Below, piece after piece: positions 10,181 to 17,846 of a stretch of 64,000 nt of DNA. Within the stretch, counting starts at the first letter, position 1, and every line of letters begins with the position of its first letter. A model generated the notes under the pieces. The model was not told where the DNA came from. It saw nothing but the letters and a program-made list of their open reading frames with translations, and ran no database searches. Source of the stretch: Curtobacterium sp. 'Ferrero' (GTDB taxonomy: Bacteria > Actinomycetota > Actinomycetes > Actinomycetales > Microbacteriaceae); assembly GCF_002412165.1 (NCBI RefSeq), contig NZ_NXIA01000002.1, positions 248,001 through 312,000 of the forward strand, in the 5' to 3' direction. Position numbers and translations under genes: made by a program.

Positions 10181-10951
10181 TCAGGACCGACCGGGCCAGA
10201 ACACCTCGGTGCCGGCGGCCTCCACCTCGCGGACGAGGTCGGCGTTCACGGCGGGGTCGGTGATGATCGTGTCGATCGCGGCGAGGGGGGCGACGCGGCC
10301 GAACTCCTCGCGGCCGAACTTGGTGTGGTCGGCGAGCAGGATGCTCCGACGGGCCGACTTGATCATGGCGGACTTGACGGCGGCCTCGGCCATGTTGTGG
10401 GTGGTCAGGCCGCGCTCGGGCGTGATGCCGTTGATGCTGATGAAGGCGACGTCGACGCTGACCATCCCGATGAGCTGGTGGGTCCACGTCCCGACGCCGG
10501 CGAGCGAGTCGCTCCGGATGTTCCCGCCGAGCAGGTGGAGGTCGAGGCCCTGCCGGTTGGCGACCGCCATGGCGACCGGGAGCGAGTGCGTCACGACGGT
10601 CAGGCCGCGGTCGGTCGGGAGCATCTCGGCCAGGCAGATCGTCGAGGTCCCGGCGTCGATCATGATCGAGCCGTTCTCGGGCAGTTCCTCGAGCGCGGCC
10701 TGCGCGATGACCATCTTCTCGGCCTGGTTGATGCCGCCGCGGTCGCCGACCCCGGGGTGCAGGGTGATCCGCTCGACCGGGATCGCGCCGCCGTGGGCCC
10801 GACGGACGAGACCGCGCCGTTCGAGCGAGGTGAGGTCGCGGCGGATCGTCTCCGGGGTGACCTCGAGCAGCTCGGCGAGGTCCTTCACGTCGACCCGGCC
10901 CTGGGCGCGGGCCCGTTCCACGATGCGCTGGTGGCGCTCCGGTGCGTACAT
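10181..10951 (-). CDS. DeoR/GlpR-family transcriptional regulator
   Basis: A 256-aa regulator. The N-terminal winged HTH (residues 3-57) has VKDLAELLEVTPETIRRDL and GLVRRAHGGA. The C-terminal sugar-phosphate sensor shows DAGTSTICLAEML and LLADHTKFGR. Position between the PTS genes suggests control of ptsI-mtl and perhaps ptsH, with a sugar phosphate such as mannitol-1-phosphate or fructose-1-phosphate as effector (inference). ATG 10951 is preferred over an upstream in-frame extension that is Arg/Pro-rich and unlike the family. Confidence 0.92.
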   Translation of the reverse strand: MYAPERHQRIVERARAQGRVDVKDLAELLEVTPETIRRDLTSLERRGLVRRAHGGAIPVERITLHPGVGDRGGINQAEKMVIAQAALEELPENGSIMIDAGTSTICLAEMLPTDRGLTVVTHSLPVAMAVANRQGLDLHLLGGNIRSDSLAGVGTWTHQLIGMVSVDVAFISINGITPERGLTTHNMAEAAVKSAMIKSARRSILLADHTKFGREEFGRVAPLAAIDTIITDPAVNADLVREVEAAGTEVFWPGRS

Positions 10952-11264
10952 CCTCGGCCTCGGTCGGGTCGTGCTCGCGCGTCGGCGAGCGGGTGGGTCG
11001 GAACAGAACGGGCAGGCTCGGGCACTCCGGTGCCGCATCCGTCCGGTTCGGTTGGGTCAGCAGACGCAATCGGACATCTGTTTCTGCATTTTTATCCCCG
11101 GATGTGTTTGTTTGTCAACGCGGATCGATGTAGTGTGCTCCCAGTCGCGACGACGTGCACGGGTTGCACGACCGGGACGACGTGCACGAACCACCGCACG
11201 CACCGCACCACCACCGCACCACCGCACCGCACCGCCCATCGCGCGTGAGATGAAGGAGTCTCCA
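10952..11264. promoter_or_regulatory. AT-rich divergent control region between deoR and ptsI
   Basis: This 313-bp gap contains the most AT-rich island in the PTS locus (about 11070-11135), with TTTCTGCATTTTTATCC and TGTGTTTGTTTGTCAA. T-rich half-sites of this kind resemble targets of DeoR-type repressors. TTGTCA at 11112-11117 is a plausible -35 for ptsI, but no clear -10 is seen at standard spacing. Downstream, 11150-11240 is a CACCGCAC-rich low-complexity leader. No gene is apparent. Confidence 0.4.
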
Positions 11265-12920
11265 ATGTCCGAACTGCTCGGCACCGGCGTCGGCCGTGGC
11301 GTCGCCCACGGCCCGGTCCTGCGGATGGCCGACCCGCTCGGCGAACCGTCGCGGGACGCGCTGACCGGTTCGGCGGACGATGCCAAGCAGGCCGTCGCGT
11401 CGGCGCTCGCCGCGGTGGCGGAGGACCTCAACAAGCGCGGGCAGCTCGCCGGCGGTGACGCCCAGGCCGTGCTCGAGGCGCAGGCGCTCATGGCGCAGGA
11501 CCCGACGCTCCTCGACGACGTGCACGCCCGCATCGACGGCGGCACCAACGCCGAGCGCGCCGTCTTCGAGGCGTTCGGGCAGTTCCGCGACCTCCTCGTC
11601 CAGATGGGCGGCTACATGGGGGAGCGCGCGGCGGACCTCGACGACGTCGCCCAGCGCATCATCGCCAAGCTCCGCGGCGTGCCCGCGCCGGGCGTCCCCG
11701 AGTCGGACAGCCCGTTCGTGCTCGTCGCCCGTGACCTCGCGCCGGCCGACACCGCGCTCCTCGACCTCGACAAGGTGCAGGCGCTCGTCACGCGGGACGG
11801 TGGGCCGACCTCGCACACGGCGATCCTCGCCCGTGCGAAGGGCATCACCGCGATCGTCGGCGTGACCGGAGCGGACGCGCTGACCGACGGCACCGAGGTC
11901 GTCGTCGACGCCGCCGCCGGCACCGTCGTCACCGAGCCGTCCGCCGAACTCGTCGCCGAGGTCGAGCAGCGCATCGCCGACCGACTCGCCGCCGCCGAGG
12001 CCCCGCTCACCGCCGGTGCCCTGGCCGACGGGCACGCCGTGCCCCTGCTCGCGAACCTCGGCAGCCCCGCCGACGCCGCGGGCGCCGTCGCTCTCGGTGC
12101 GGAGGGCGTGGGGCTCTTCCGCACCGAGTTCCTCTTCCTCGACTCGCCGAAGGCCCCGACCGTGGCCGAGCAGCAGGAGTCATACCGGCGTCTGCTCGAG
12201 GCGTTCCCGGGGAAGAAGGTCGTCGTCCGCGCGCTCGACGCCGGTGCCGACAAGCCCCTGCCGTTCCTCACCGACAAGGACGAGGAGAACCCGGCCCTCG
12301 GCCGTCGCGGTCTCCGTGCCCTCCGGAACCACGAGGAGGTGCTGCGTGACCAGCTCACCGCCCTCGCGCAGGCCGACGCCGAGACCGAGGCCGACCTCTG
12401 GGTGATGGCGCCGATGGTCGCCGACGCGGAGGAGACCGAGTACTTCGTGACCCTCGCGCGCGAGCTCGGCATCCGCACCGCGGGCGTGATGGCCGAGGTG
12501 CCGTCGCTCGCGCTCATGGCCGAGCAGGTCTTCTCGTCCGCCGACTTCGTGTCGATCGGCACGAACGACCTGACCCAGTACACGATGGCCGCCGACCGCA
12601 TGCTCGGGACCGTCGCGTCGTACCAGGACCCGTGGCACCCCGCCGTCCTCCGGCTCGTCGCACAGCTCGGCGCCGCCGGTGCGGACGCGGGCAAGGCCGT
12701 CGGCATCTGCGGCGAGGCCGCCGCGGACCCGCTCCTCGCCGTCGTCCTCGTCGGCCTGGGCGCCACCACCCTGTCCATGACCCCCGCGGCCCTCGCCGAC
12801 GTGCGCGCCGAGCTCGGCAAGCACACCCTCGACGAGGCCCGCGAGATGGCGAAGGCGGCCCTCGCCGCGTCCACCGCAGCGGCTGCCAAGTCCGCCGCGG
12901 CGGCCGCGCACGCCGTCTAG
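11265..12920 (+). CDS. ptsI: PTS enzyme I (phosphoenolpyruvate-protein phosphotransferase)
   Basis: A 551-aa enzyme I that uses PEP to phosphorylate HPr. The active His184 lies in GGPTSHTAILAR. The PEP-binding barrel is shown by GVGLFRTEFLF, VSIGTNDLTQYTMAADR and GICGEAA. The C-terminus is Ala-rich. The ATG at 11265 has a GAAGGAG ribosome-binding site; the long upstream extension in the same frame is non-coding promoter DNA. It heads a ptsI-mtlA-mtlF-mtlD transcript, so the general and mannitol-specific PTS proteins are made together. Confidence 0.96.
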   Translation: MSELLGTGVGRGVAHGPVLRMADPLGEPSRDALTGSADDAKQAVASALAAVAEDLNKRGQLAGGDAQAVLEAQALMAQDPTLLDDVHARIDGGTNAERAVFEAFGQFRDLLVQMGGYMGERAADLDDVAQRIIAKLRGVPAPGVPESDSPFVLVARDLAPADTALLDLDKVQALVTRDGGPTSHTAILARAKGITAIVGVTGADALTDGTEVVVDAAAGTVVTEPSAELVAEVEQRIADRLAAAEAPLTAGALADGHAVPLLANLGSPADAAGAVALGAEGVGLFRTEFLFLDSPKAPTVAEQQESYRRLLEAFPGKKVVVRALDAGADKPLPFLTDKDEENPALGRRGLRALRNHEEVLRDQLTALAQADAETEADLWVMAPMVADAEETEYFVTLARELGIRTAGVMAEVPSLALMAEQVFSSADFVSIGTNDLTQYTMAADRMLGTVASYQDPWHPAVLRLVAQLGAAGADAGKAVGICGEAAADPLLAVVLVGLGATTLSMTPAALADVRAELGKHTLDEAREMAKAALAASTAAAAKSAAAAAHAV

Positions 12921-12982
12921 CCCCAGCACCACACAGCACCCGTCCCTCCACCACGCAGCACCCATCACAGAAAGCCAGGCAC

Positions 12983-14539
12983 ATGACAACGTCGTCCGTT
13001 GCAGCGCCCGACGCTCCCGCGAAGTCGCGGGGCGGCGCACGCGTCGCCGTGCAGAAGTTCGGCACCTTCCTCTCCGGCATGGTCATGCCCAACATCGCGA
13101 TCTTCATCGCGTGGGGCATCATCACCGCGTTCTTCATCGAGACCGGCTGGACCCCCGTCGGCATCCTCGGTGGGTTCGGTGAGACCGACGGCGTCGCCAA
13201 CCCCGGTGTCGTCGGCCCGATCCTGACCTACCTCATCCCGCTCGCGATCGCGATCCAGGGCGGCCGGATGATCTACGAGACCCGCGGCGCGGTCGTCGGC
13301 TCGATCTTCGCGATGGGTGTCATCCTCGGCGCGAACGGCACCGTGATGATCCTCGGCGCGATGATCTGCGGCCCGCTCGGTGCGTACCTCATCAAGCAGG
13401 TCGACAAGATCTGGGACGGCAAGATCAAGCCCGGCTTCGAGATGCTCGTCAACAACTACGCGGCCGGCATCCTCGGCTTCGTGCTGGCGATGATCGGGTT
13501 CTTCTGGCTCGCCCCGATCTTCAAGGCGATCGCGAACGGCCTCGGCGCCGCGGTCGAGTTCCTCATCAACCACTCCCTCCTGCCGCTCGCCAGCGTCATC
13601 ATCGAGCCGGCCAAGGTGTTCTTCCTCAACAACGCCATCAACCACGGCGTGCTCGACCAGCTCGGCGCGGCGCAGGTGAAGGAGTCCGGCAAGAGCATCC
13701 TGTTCCTGCTCGAGGCGAACCCCGGCCCCGGCCTCGGCATCCTGCTCGCCTTCACCTTCTTCGGTGTCGGGATCGCCCGCTCGACCGCGCCCGGCGCGAT
13801 CATCATCCAGTTCCTCGGCGGCATCCACGAGATCTACTTCCCGTACGTGCTGCAGAAGCCGGTCCTGTTCATCGCCGTCATCCTCGGTGGTGCCACGGGC
13901 GTCGCGACCAACGTGGCGTTCCACTCCGGCCTCGTCGCCCCGGCGTCCCCGGGGTCGATCTTCGCCGTGATCGGCTCGACGGCGAAGGACAGCTTCGTCG
14001 GCGTCATCCTCTCGGTCGTCCTCTCCGCAGCGGTCTCATTCGCGGTCGCGTCGTTCTTCCTCATCGCCACCCGCAAGCGCGACCTGGCGAACGGCGGCGG
14101 CGACATGAGCGCCGCGATGGCGAAGCTCCAGGCCAACAAGGGCCGTGACGTCAACGCCGCGACCTCGGGCCTGCTCGGCAACAACAGCCCGGCGAACGAG
14201 GAGGAGGCCGAGGCCTCGCTCGGCGGCGTCGGGTCGGCGACCACCGCGACCGCCACGCGCGTCGAGAACGTCGTCTTCGCCTGCGACGCGGGCATGGGCT
14301 CGAGTGCGATGGGCGCGAGCGTCCTCCGCAACAAGGTCAAGAAGGCCGGCATCGAGGGCGTCACGGTCGTGAACAAGGCGATCGCGAACCTCGACGGCAC
14401 CGAGGACCTGATCATCACCCAGGAGGAACTCACCGACCGCGCACGGCAGAAGAACCCGGGGGCGCAGCACGTGTCCGTCGGCAACTTCATGAACGCGCCG
14501 CAGTACGACCAGGTCGTCGAGCAACTCAAGAACCAGTAA
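12983..14539 (+). CDS. mtlA: Mannitol-specific PTS EIICB
   Basis: A 518-aa membrane permease. The N-terminal IIC domain (about residues 20-370) begins VQKFGTFLSGMVMPNIAIFI, the MtlA start. The C-terminal IIB domain carries the phosphocysteine Cys434 in VFACDAGMGSSAMGAS. The IIA domain is absent and is supplied by mtlF. A roughly 50-residue hydrophilic linker separates IIC and IIB. It imports mannitol as mannitol-1-phosphate. Upstream AGAAAGCCAGG gives a weak ribosome-binding site before ATG 12983. Confidence 0.95.
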   Translation: MTTSSVAAPDAPAKSRGGARVAVQKFGTFLSGMVMPNIAIFIAWGIITAFFIETGWTPVGILGGFGETDGVANPGVVGPILTYLIPLAIAIQGGRMIYETRGAVVGSIFAMGVILGANGTVMILGAMICGPLGAYLIKQVDKIWDGKIKPGFEMLVNNYAAGILGFVLAMIGFFWLAPIFKAIANGLGAAVEFLINHSLLPLASVIIEPAKVFFLNNAINHGVLDQLGAAQVKESGKSILFLLEANPGPGLGILLAFTFFGVGIARSTAPGAIIIQFLGGIHEIYFPYVLQKPVLFIAVILGGATGVATNVAFHSGLVAPASPGSIFAVIGSTAKDSFVGVILSVVLSAAVSFAVASFFLIATRKRDLANGGGDMSAAMAKLQANKGRDVNAATSGLLGNNSPANEEEAEASLGGVGSATTATATRVENVVFACDAGMGSSAMGASVLRNKVKKAGIEGVTVVNKAIANLDGTEDLIITQEELTDRARQKNPGAQHVSVGNFMNAPQYDQVVEQLKNQ

Positions 14540-14553
14540 CCAAGTGCAGTATC

Positions 14554-14583
14554 GGAGGGGACGGGCCACGGCTCGTCCCCTCC
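14554..14583 (+). terminator. Intergenic hairpin between mtlA and mtlF
   Basis: The arms GGAGGGGACG (14554-14563) and CGTCCCCTCC (14574-14583) are perfect complements around a 10-nt loop. With no T-run it may be an attenuator or a mRNA stabiliser that sets the EIICB to EIIA ratio rather than a full terminator. Confidence 0.5.
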
Positions 14584-14624
14584 ACACGTCCACGACGCCA
14601 CGTCACGAAGCAAGGAGAACCCCG

Positions 14625-15062
14625 ATGCCCGTCCTGCAGGAGAGCCAGATCCGGATCCACACCGAGGACACCGCACCGACGAAGTCGGAGGCGATGAAGG
14701 AGGCCGCCGAGATCCTCGAGGCTGCGGGCGCGGTCACCGCGGACTACTACCCGGCGATGCTCGAGCGTGAGAAGAGCGTCTCGACCTACATGGGCAACTT
14801 CCTCGCGATCCCGCACGGCACCAACGACGCGAAGGACGCCATCAAGGCTTCCGCCCTGTCGTTCATCCGCTACGCCACGCCGATCGACTGGGACGGCAAC
14901 CCCGTGCGCTTCGTCGTCGGCATCGCCGGAGTCAACAACGAGCACCTCGACATCCTCTCGAAGATCGCGATCGTGTTCTCCGACGAGGACGAGGTCCAGA
15001 AGCTGACCGACGCCCCGGACACCGCGGCGATCCTGTCGATCCTCGGCGAGGTCAACGAGTGA
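14625..15062 (+). CDS. mtlF: Mannitol-specific PTS EIIA
   Basis: A 145-aa EIIA of the fructose-mannitol superfamily. It accepts phosphate from HPr on His64 in GNFLAIPHGTND and passes it to the IIB Cys of MtlA. AAGGAG precedes the ATG. Its stop overlaps the mtlD start (GTGA), so EIIA and dehydrogenase are translationally coupled. Confidence 0.95.
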   Translation: MPVLQESQIRIHTEDTAPTKSEAMKEAAEILEAAGAVTADYYPAMLEREKSVSTYMGNFLAIPHGTNDAKDAIKASALSFIRYATPIDWDGNPVRFVVGIAGVNNEHLDILSKIAIVFSDEDEVQKLTDAPDTAAILSILGEVNE

Positions 15063-16216
15063 GCGACCGCACCGCCGTCCACTTCGGCGCCGGCAACATC
15101 GGCCGCGGCTTCGTCGGGCTGCTCCTGCACGAAGCCGGGTACGAGGTCGTCTTCGCCGACGTCGCCGCGCCGCTGATCGACGCCCTCGCCGCCGCCGACT
15201 CGTACACCGTGCACGAGGTCGGCGCCGGTGCGCAGGACCACGAGGTCACCGCCTTCCGCGCGGTGAACAGCGCGCAGGACGAGGCCGGGGTCGTCGACGA
15301 GGTCGCCGCCGCCGACGTCGTGACGTGTGCCGTCGGGCCCACCGTGCTCAAGTTCATCGCGCCGGTCATCGCCGACGGGCTCCGGAAGCGCGACGCCGGT
15401 GCCGCCCCGCTCGCCGTGATGGCCTGCGAGAACGCCATCAACGCGACCGACCGCCTGCGCGAGTTCGTCGTCGAGGCGATCCCGGCCGAGGAGCGCGACG
15501 AGGTGCTCGCCAAGGCCGTCTTCGCGAACACGGCGGTCGACCGCATCGTCCCCGCACAGCCGGACGGTGCGGGGCTCGACGTCACGGTGGAGACCTACTA
15601 CGAGTGGGCGATCGACCGCACACCGTTCGGCGGGAACGAGCCGGAGATCCCCGGCGCCCACTACGTCGACGGGCTCGCGGCCTCGATCGAGCGGAAGCTC
15701 TTCACCGTGAACACGGGGCACGCCACCGTCGCGTACCACGGCTACGTCGCCGGGGCGGACAAGATCGCTGACGCGATCGCCATCCCGGCCGTGCGCTCCG
15801 AGCTCGAGTCGGTGCTCGCCGAGACGAGCGACCTGCTCGTCCGCCGCCACGAGCTCGACCCCGAGGTGCACCGGGCCTACGTCGAAGCGATCATCGCCCG
15901 GTTCGAGAACCCGCACCTGCCGGACACCGTGACCCGGGTGGGACGGCAGCCGCTCCGCAAGCTCTCGCGGGACGAGCGCTTCGTGTCGCCGGCCGCCGCC
16001 CTCGCCGAGGACGGCACCGAACCGACCGCGCTCCTCGACGCGATGGGCGCGGCGCTCCGGTTCGACGTCGCTGACGACGAGCAGAGCGTCGAGCTGCAGC
16101 AGCTGCTGCGCTCGGACCGGTCCGACGCGGACGTCGCGACGGAGATCACCGGGCTCGACGAGCAGCACCCGTTGCACGCCGCCTTCGCGGAGCGGGTGCG
16201 CGCAGCGCGCGCCTGA
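15059..16216 (+). CDS. mtlD: Mannitol-1-phosphate 5-dehydrogenase
   Basis: A 385-aa NAD-dependent polyol dehydrogenase turning mannitol-1-phosphate into fructose-6-phosphate. The N-terminal Rossmann motif is HFGAGNIGRGFVG. The catalytic Lys segment appears as VDGLAASIERKLFTVNTGHA, matching the MtlD family. GTG start, 4-nt overlap with mtlF. A dispersed palindrome terminates the operon 16 bp downstream. Confidence 0.95.
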   Translation: MSDRTAVHFGAGNIGRGFVGLLLHEAGYEVVFADVAAPLIDALAAADSYTVHEVGAGAQDHEVTAFRAVNSAQDEAGVVDEVAAADVVTCAVGPTVLKFIAPVIADGLRKRDAGAAPLAVMACENAINATDRLREFVVEAIPAEERDEVLAKAVFANTAVDRIVPAQPDGAGLDVTVETYYEWAIDRTPFGGNEPEIPGAHYVDGLAASIERKLFTVNTGHATVAYHGYVAGADKIADAIAIPAVRSELESVLAETSDLLVRRHELDPEVHRAYVEAIIARFENPHLPDTVTRVGRQPLRKLSRDERFVSPAAALAEDGTEPTALLDAMGAALRFDVADDEQSVELQQLLRSDRSDADVATEITGLDEQHPLHAAFAERVRAARA

Positions 16217-16231
16217 CGCGACCACCTGACT

Positions 16232-16271
16232 GACGGGAGGCACGGTGCCGGCTGGCACCGTGCCTCCCGTC
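16232..16271. terminator. Dispersed palindrome terminating mtlD
   Basis: Perfect 18-bp arms (16232-16249, 16254-16271) around a GGCT loop, core GGGAGGCACGGTGCC. It sits between the converging mtlD and the minus-strand ATPase-like gene and may serve both. Confidence 0.75.
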
Positions 16272-16298
16272 CGTCGTGTGGTCGGCGGCGGCGTCGCC

Positions 16299-16907
16299 TC
16301 ACCAGCCGAGTGCGCTGAGGAGCTCGTCCGTCGCGGTGGCGGTGGCGCGGGCGAGGTCAGCGACCACGATGCGGCCGGGACGGGCCAGCGCGCGGTCGGC
16401 GCGGAGCACGACCATCCCGGCCACGCCGGTGTCGCGTACCGGCCCCGTGTCGACCGTGGCCGGCTTTGCCGCACGGTCCACGAGCACCGCGACGGACCGG
16501 CCGAGCAGTGTGGGATCGGTGCCGTGCGCGATCGATGCGAGCGCCGTCTGCACGTCCGCGATCCCGTCGACCGTGGCGCGACCCACCACGACGACGCAGT
16601 TCTCGGGCGTCGCGGCCAGCGCAGCCGCCGGTCCGACGTGCGCCCCCATGTCGTGCACGGTCACCCGTGAGGTCGCGGGTTCGAGGACGGGCAGACGAGC
16701 GGCGAGCTCACCGCCGGAGTGGTCGGTCGCCTGCACGACCACGCCGAGCCGCCCACCGATGGCGTCCGTCAGCAACGCCGCGACCGTCGTCGTCCCGGTG
16801 CCGCCCGCCGTCCCGGAGACCAGTACGGTCCGGGCACGGTGCAGCGCGGCACGACGCGGACCGGGCATCGGGGGGAGCGGCGCCGAGGTCGGGGGCAGAC
16901 CGGTCAC
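16299..16907 (-). CDS. MinD/ParA-like P-loop protein lacking both Walker lysines
   Basis: A 202-aa protein whose N-terminal segment VLVSGTAGGTGTTTVAALL occupies the place of a deviant Walker A motif (KGGxGKTT). Both the signature Lys and the P-loop Lys are replaced (by Ala and Thr). The rest alternates strands and helices as in MinD-like folds, with VVVVGRATVDG in a Walker-B-like position. Such proteins occur next to actinobacterial type VII secretion and pilus loci. It overlaps the upstream 115-aa gene by 4 nt. ATP binding looks doubtful, and the role is unknown. Confidence 0.7.
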   Translation of the reverse strand: MTGLPPTSAPLPPMPGPRRAALHRARTVLVSGTAGGTGTTTVAALLTDAIGGRLGVVVQATDHSGGELAARLPVLEPATSRVTVHDMGAHVGPAAALAATPENCVVVVGRATVDGIADVQTALASIAHGTDPTLLGRSVAVLVDRAAKPATVDTGPVRDTGVAGMVVLRADRALARPGRIVVADLARATATATDELLSALGW

Positions 16908-17251
16908 GAGCCGTCCTCCACCAGCACCTGTGCGCCGAGCGTCGCCGCGAACGACCGGGCGATCGCGATGCCGACCTCACCGGCAGGCCCCCACGGCGCC
17001 CATGCCTCGGTCCACCACACCGGGCCGTCGACGGCGGCCCAGGGTGCCAGTCGCGCGGACTCCGCGGTGTTCTCGACGTACTCGGGCACCTGGACGCTGA
17101 GCACCGCGTTGCCACGGCGGTCGACGACCTCGGTCACGGCGCCGCCTTCGAGCGTGCGGACGCGGAGGTCCGGGGCGATGCCCGCACCCGCGTCGACGAA
17201 GTCCGCGAGGCCGGGCGCCCGCGCGGACAGGATCAGCACCTCACGGGGCAT
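16904..17251 (-). CDS. Conserved hypothetical protein, 115 aa
   Basis: It begins MPREVLILSARAPGLADFVD and has a GPVWWTEAWAPWGPAGEVG centre with a helical IARSFAATLGAQVLVE end. It has a compact alpha/beta appearance with no signal or membrane segment. It lies between a small ORF and the MinD-like gene with 11-nt and 4-nt overlaps, so the three probably work together. Its position, divergent from the WXG-like toxin operon, suggests an accessory role in type VII-like secretion (inference only). Confidence 0.7.
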   Translation of the reverse strand: MPREVLILSARAPGLADFVDAGAGIAPDLRVRTLEGGAVTEVVDRRGNAVLSVQVPEYVENTAESARLAPWAAVDGPVWWTEAWAPWGPAGEVGIAIARSFAATLGAQVLVEDGS

Positions 17252-17438
17252 CGACGGCTCCCTCCGGGTCGAGGACGGTGGTCGGGTCGACGGCGGTGGC
17301 CGGGTCGAGGACGGTGGTCTGTCCCGCAGCGTCGGCTCGGACGGGCCGCGTCGTCGGGGCGGCGGCGAAGTGCGCCACCTGCACGATGCGGGCGGCCGTC
17401 CCGCGGCGGACGAGCCGTCCGCGTCCTGGTGGGAACAT
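17241..17438 (-). CDS. Possible small protein, 65 aa
   Basis: A basic N-terminus (PPGRGRLVRRGTAARIVQVAH) is followed by an acidic tail with two TTVLDP repeats. Codon third positions are strongly GC-biased as in real genes. The stop overlaps the next start by 11 nt. Its start is only 8 bp from the divergent WXG-like gene, so if real the two 5' ends must share or overlap promoters. It may alternatively be the promoter region itself. Confidence 0.45.
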   Translation of the reverse strand: MFPPGRGRLVRRGTAARIVQVAHFAAAPTTRPVRADAAGQTTVLDPATAVDPTTVLDPEGAVDAP

Positions 17439-17446
17439 CGGCTGAC

Positions 17447-17827
17447 GTGGTGGACGGCTGGCGGGTCGACCCCGCAGGGGTCGAACGCGTCCTCACCGCC
17501 GTCGCGACGAAGGCGACAGCGGTGACCGACGCGCTCGGAGGAACTGCCGACGGCAGCAAGCCTGGGGTGGCCGCGACCGTGCAGTCTGCGGCGACCGCGG
17601 CGCAGTCGCAGGTGATCGGCGAGGCGCTCGCGGAGTTCTTCGAGCACCAGCAACCGACCCTGACCGGCATCCAGAACCGCATCCAGGCCTCGCTGCTCGG
17701 CGCTGCCGGGGCGACCCGTGCGATCGACCACGGCGATGCTGAGATGGCGTCGAAGACGCAGGCCGCCGCCGTCGTGGCGGCCGGCAACGGGAACTTCTCC
17801 GCGTTCGACGGCGCACCGGGGAACTGA
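17447..17827 (+). CDS. WXG100-like/DUF6507-like small secreted-partner protein
   Basis: A 126-aa, mostly helical protein starting VVDGWRVDPAGVERVLTAV, which resembles DUF6507-type proteins found beside type VII toxins. The middle segment is Ala/Gln-rich and ends in NGNFSAFDGAPGN. GTG at 17447 or 17450 is the likely start; GTG 17429 is possible. It precedes the large toxin by 19 bp, an arrangement typical of a WXG100-like chaperone or co-secreted partner. The family assignment is from memory of the motif and is tentative. Confidence 0.65.
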   Translation: MVDGWRVDPAGVERVLTAVATKATAVTDALGGTADGSKPGVAATVQSAATAAQSQVIGEALAEFFEHQQPTLTGIQNRIQASLLGAAGATRAIDHGDAEMASKTQAAAVVAAGNGNFSAFDGAPGN

Positions 17828-17846
17828 CGACGGGGGAAACGGAGCG

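Noticed and set aside
16466..17446. Plus-strand extension of the WXG-like gene to a 453-codon protein
   Set aside because: The upstream part is antisense to two coupled minus-strand genes and is Arg/Pro-rich. The WXG-like domain begins at about 17447.
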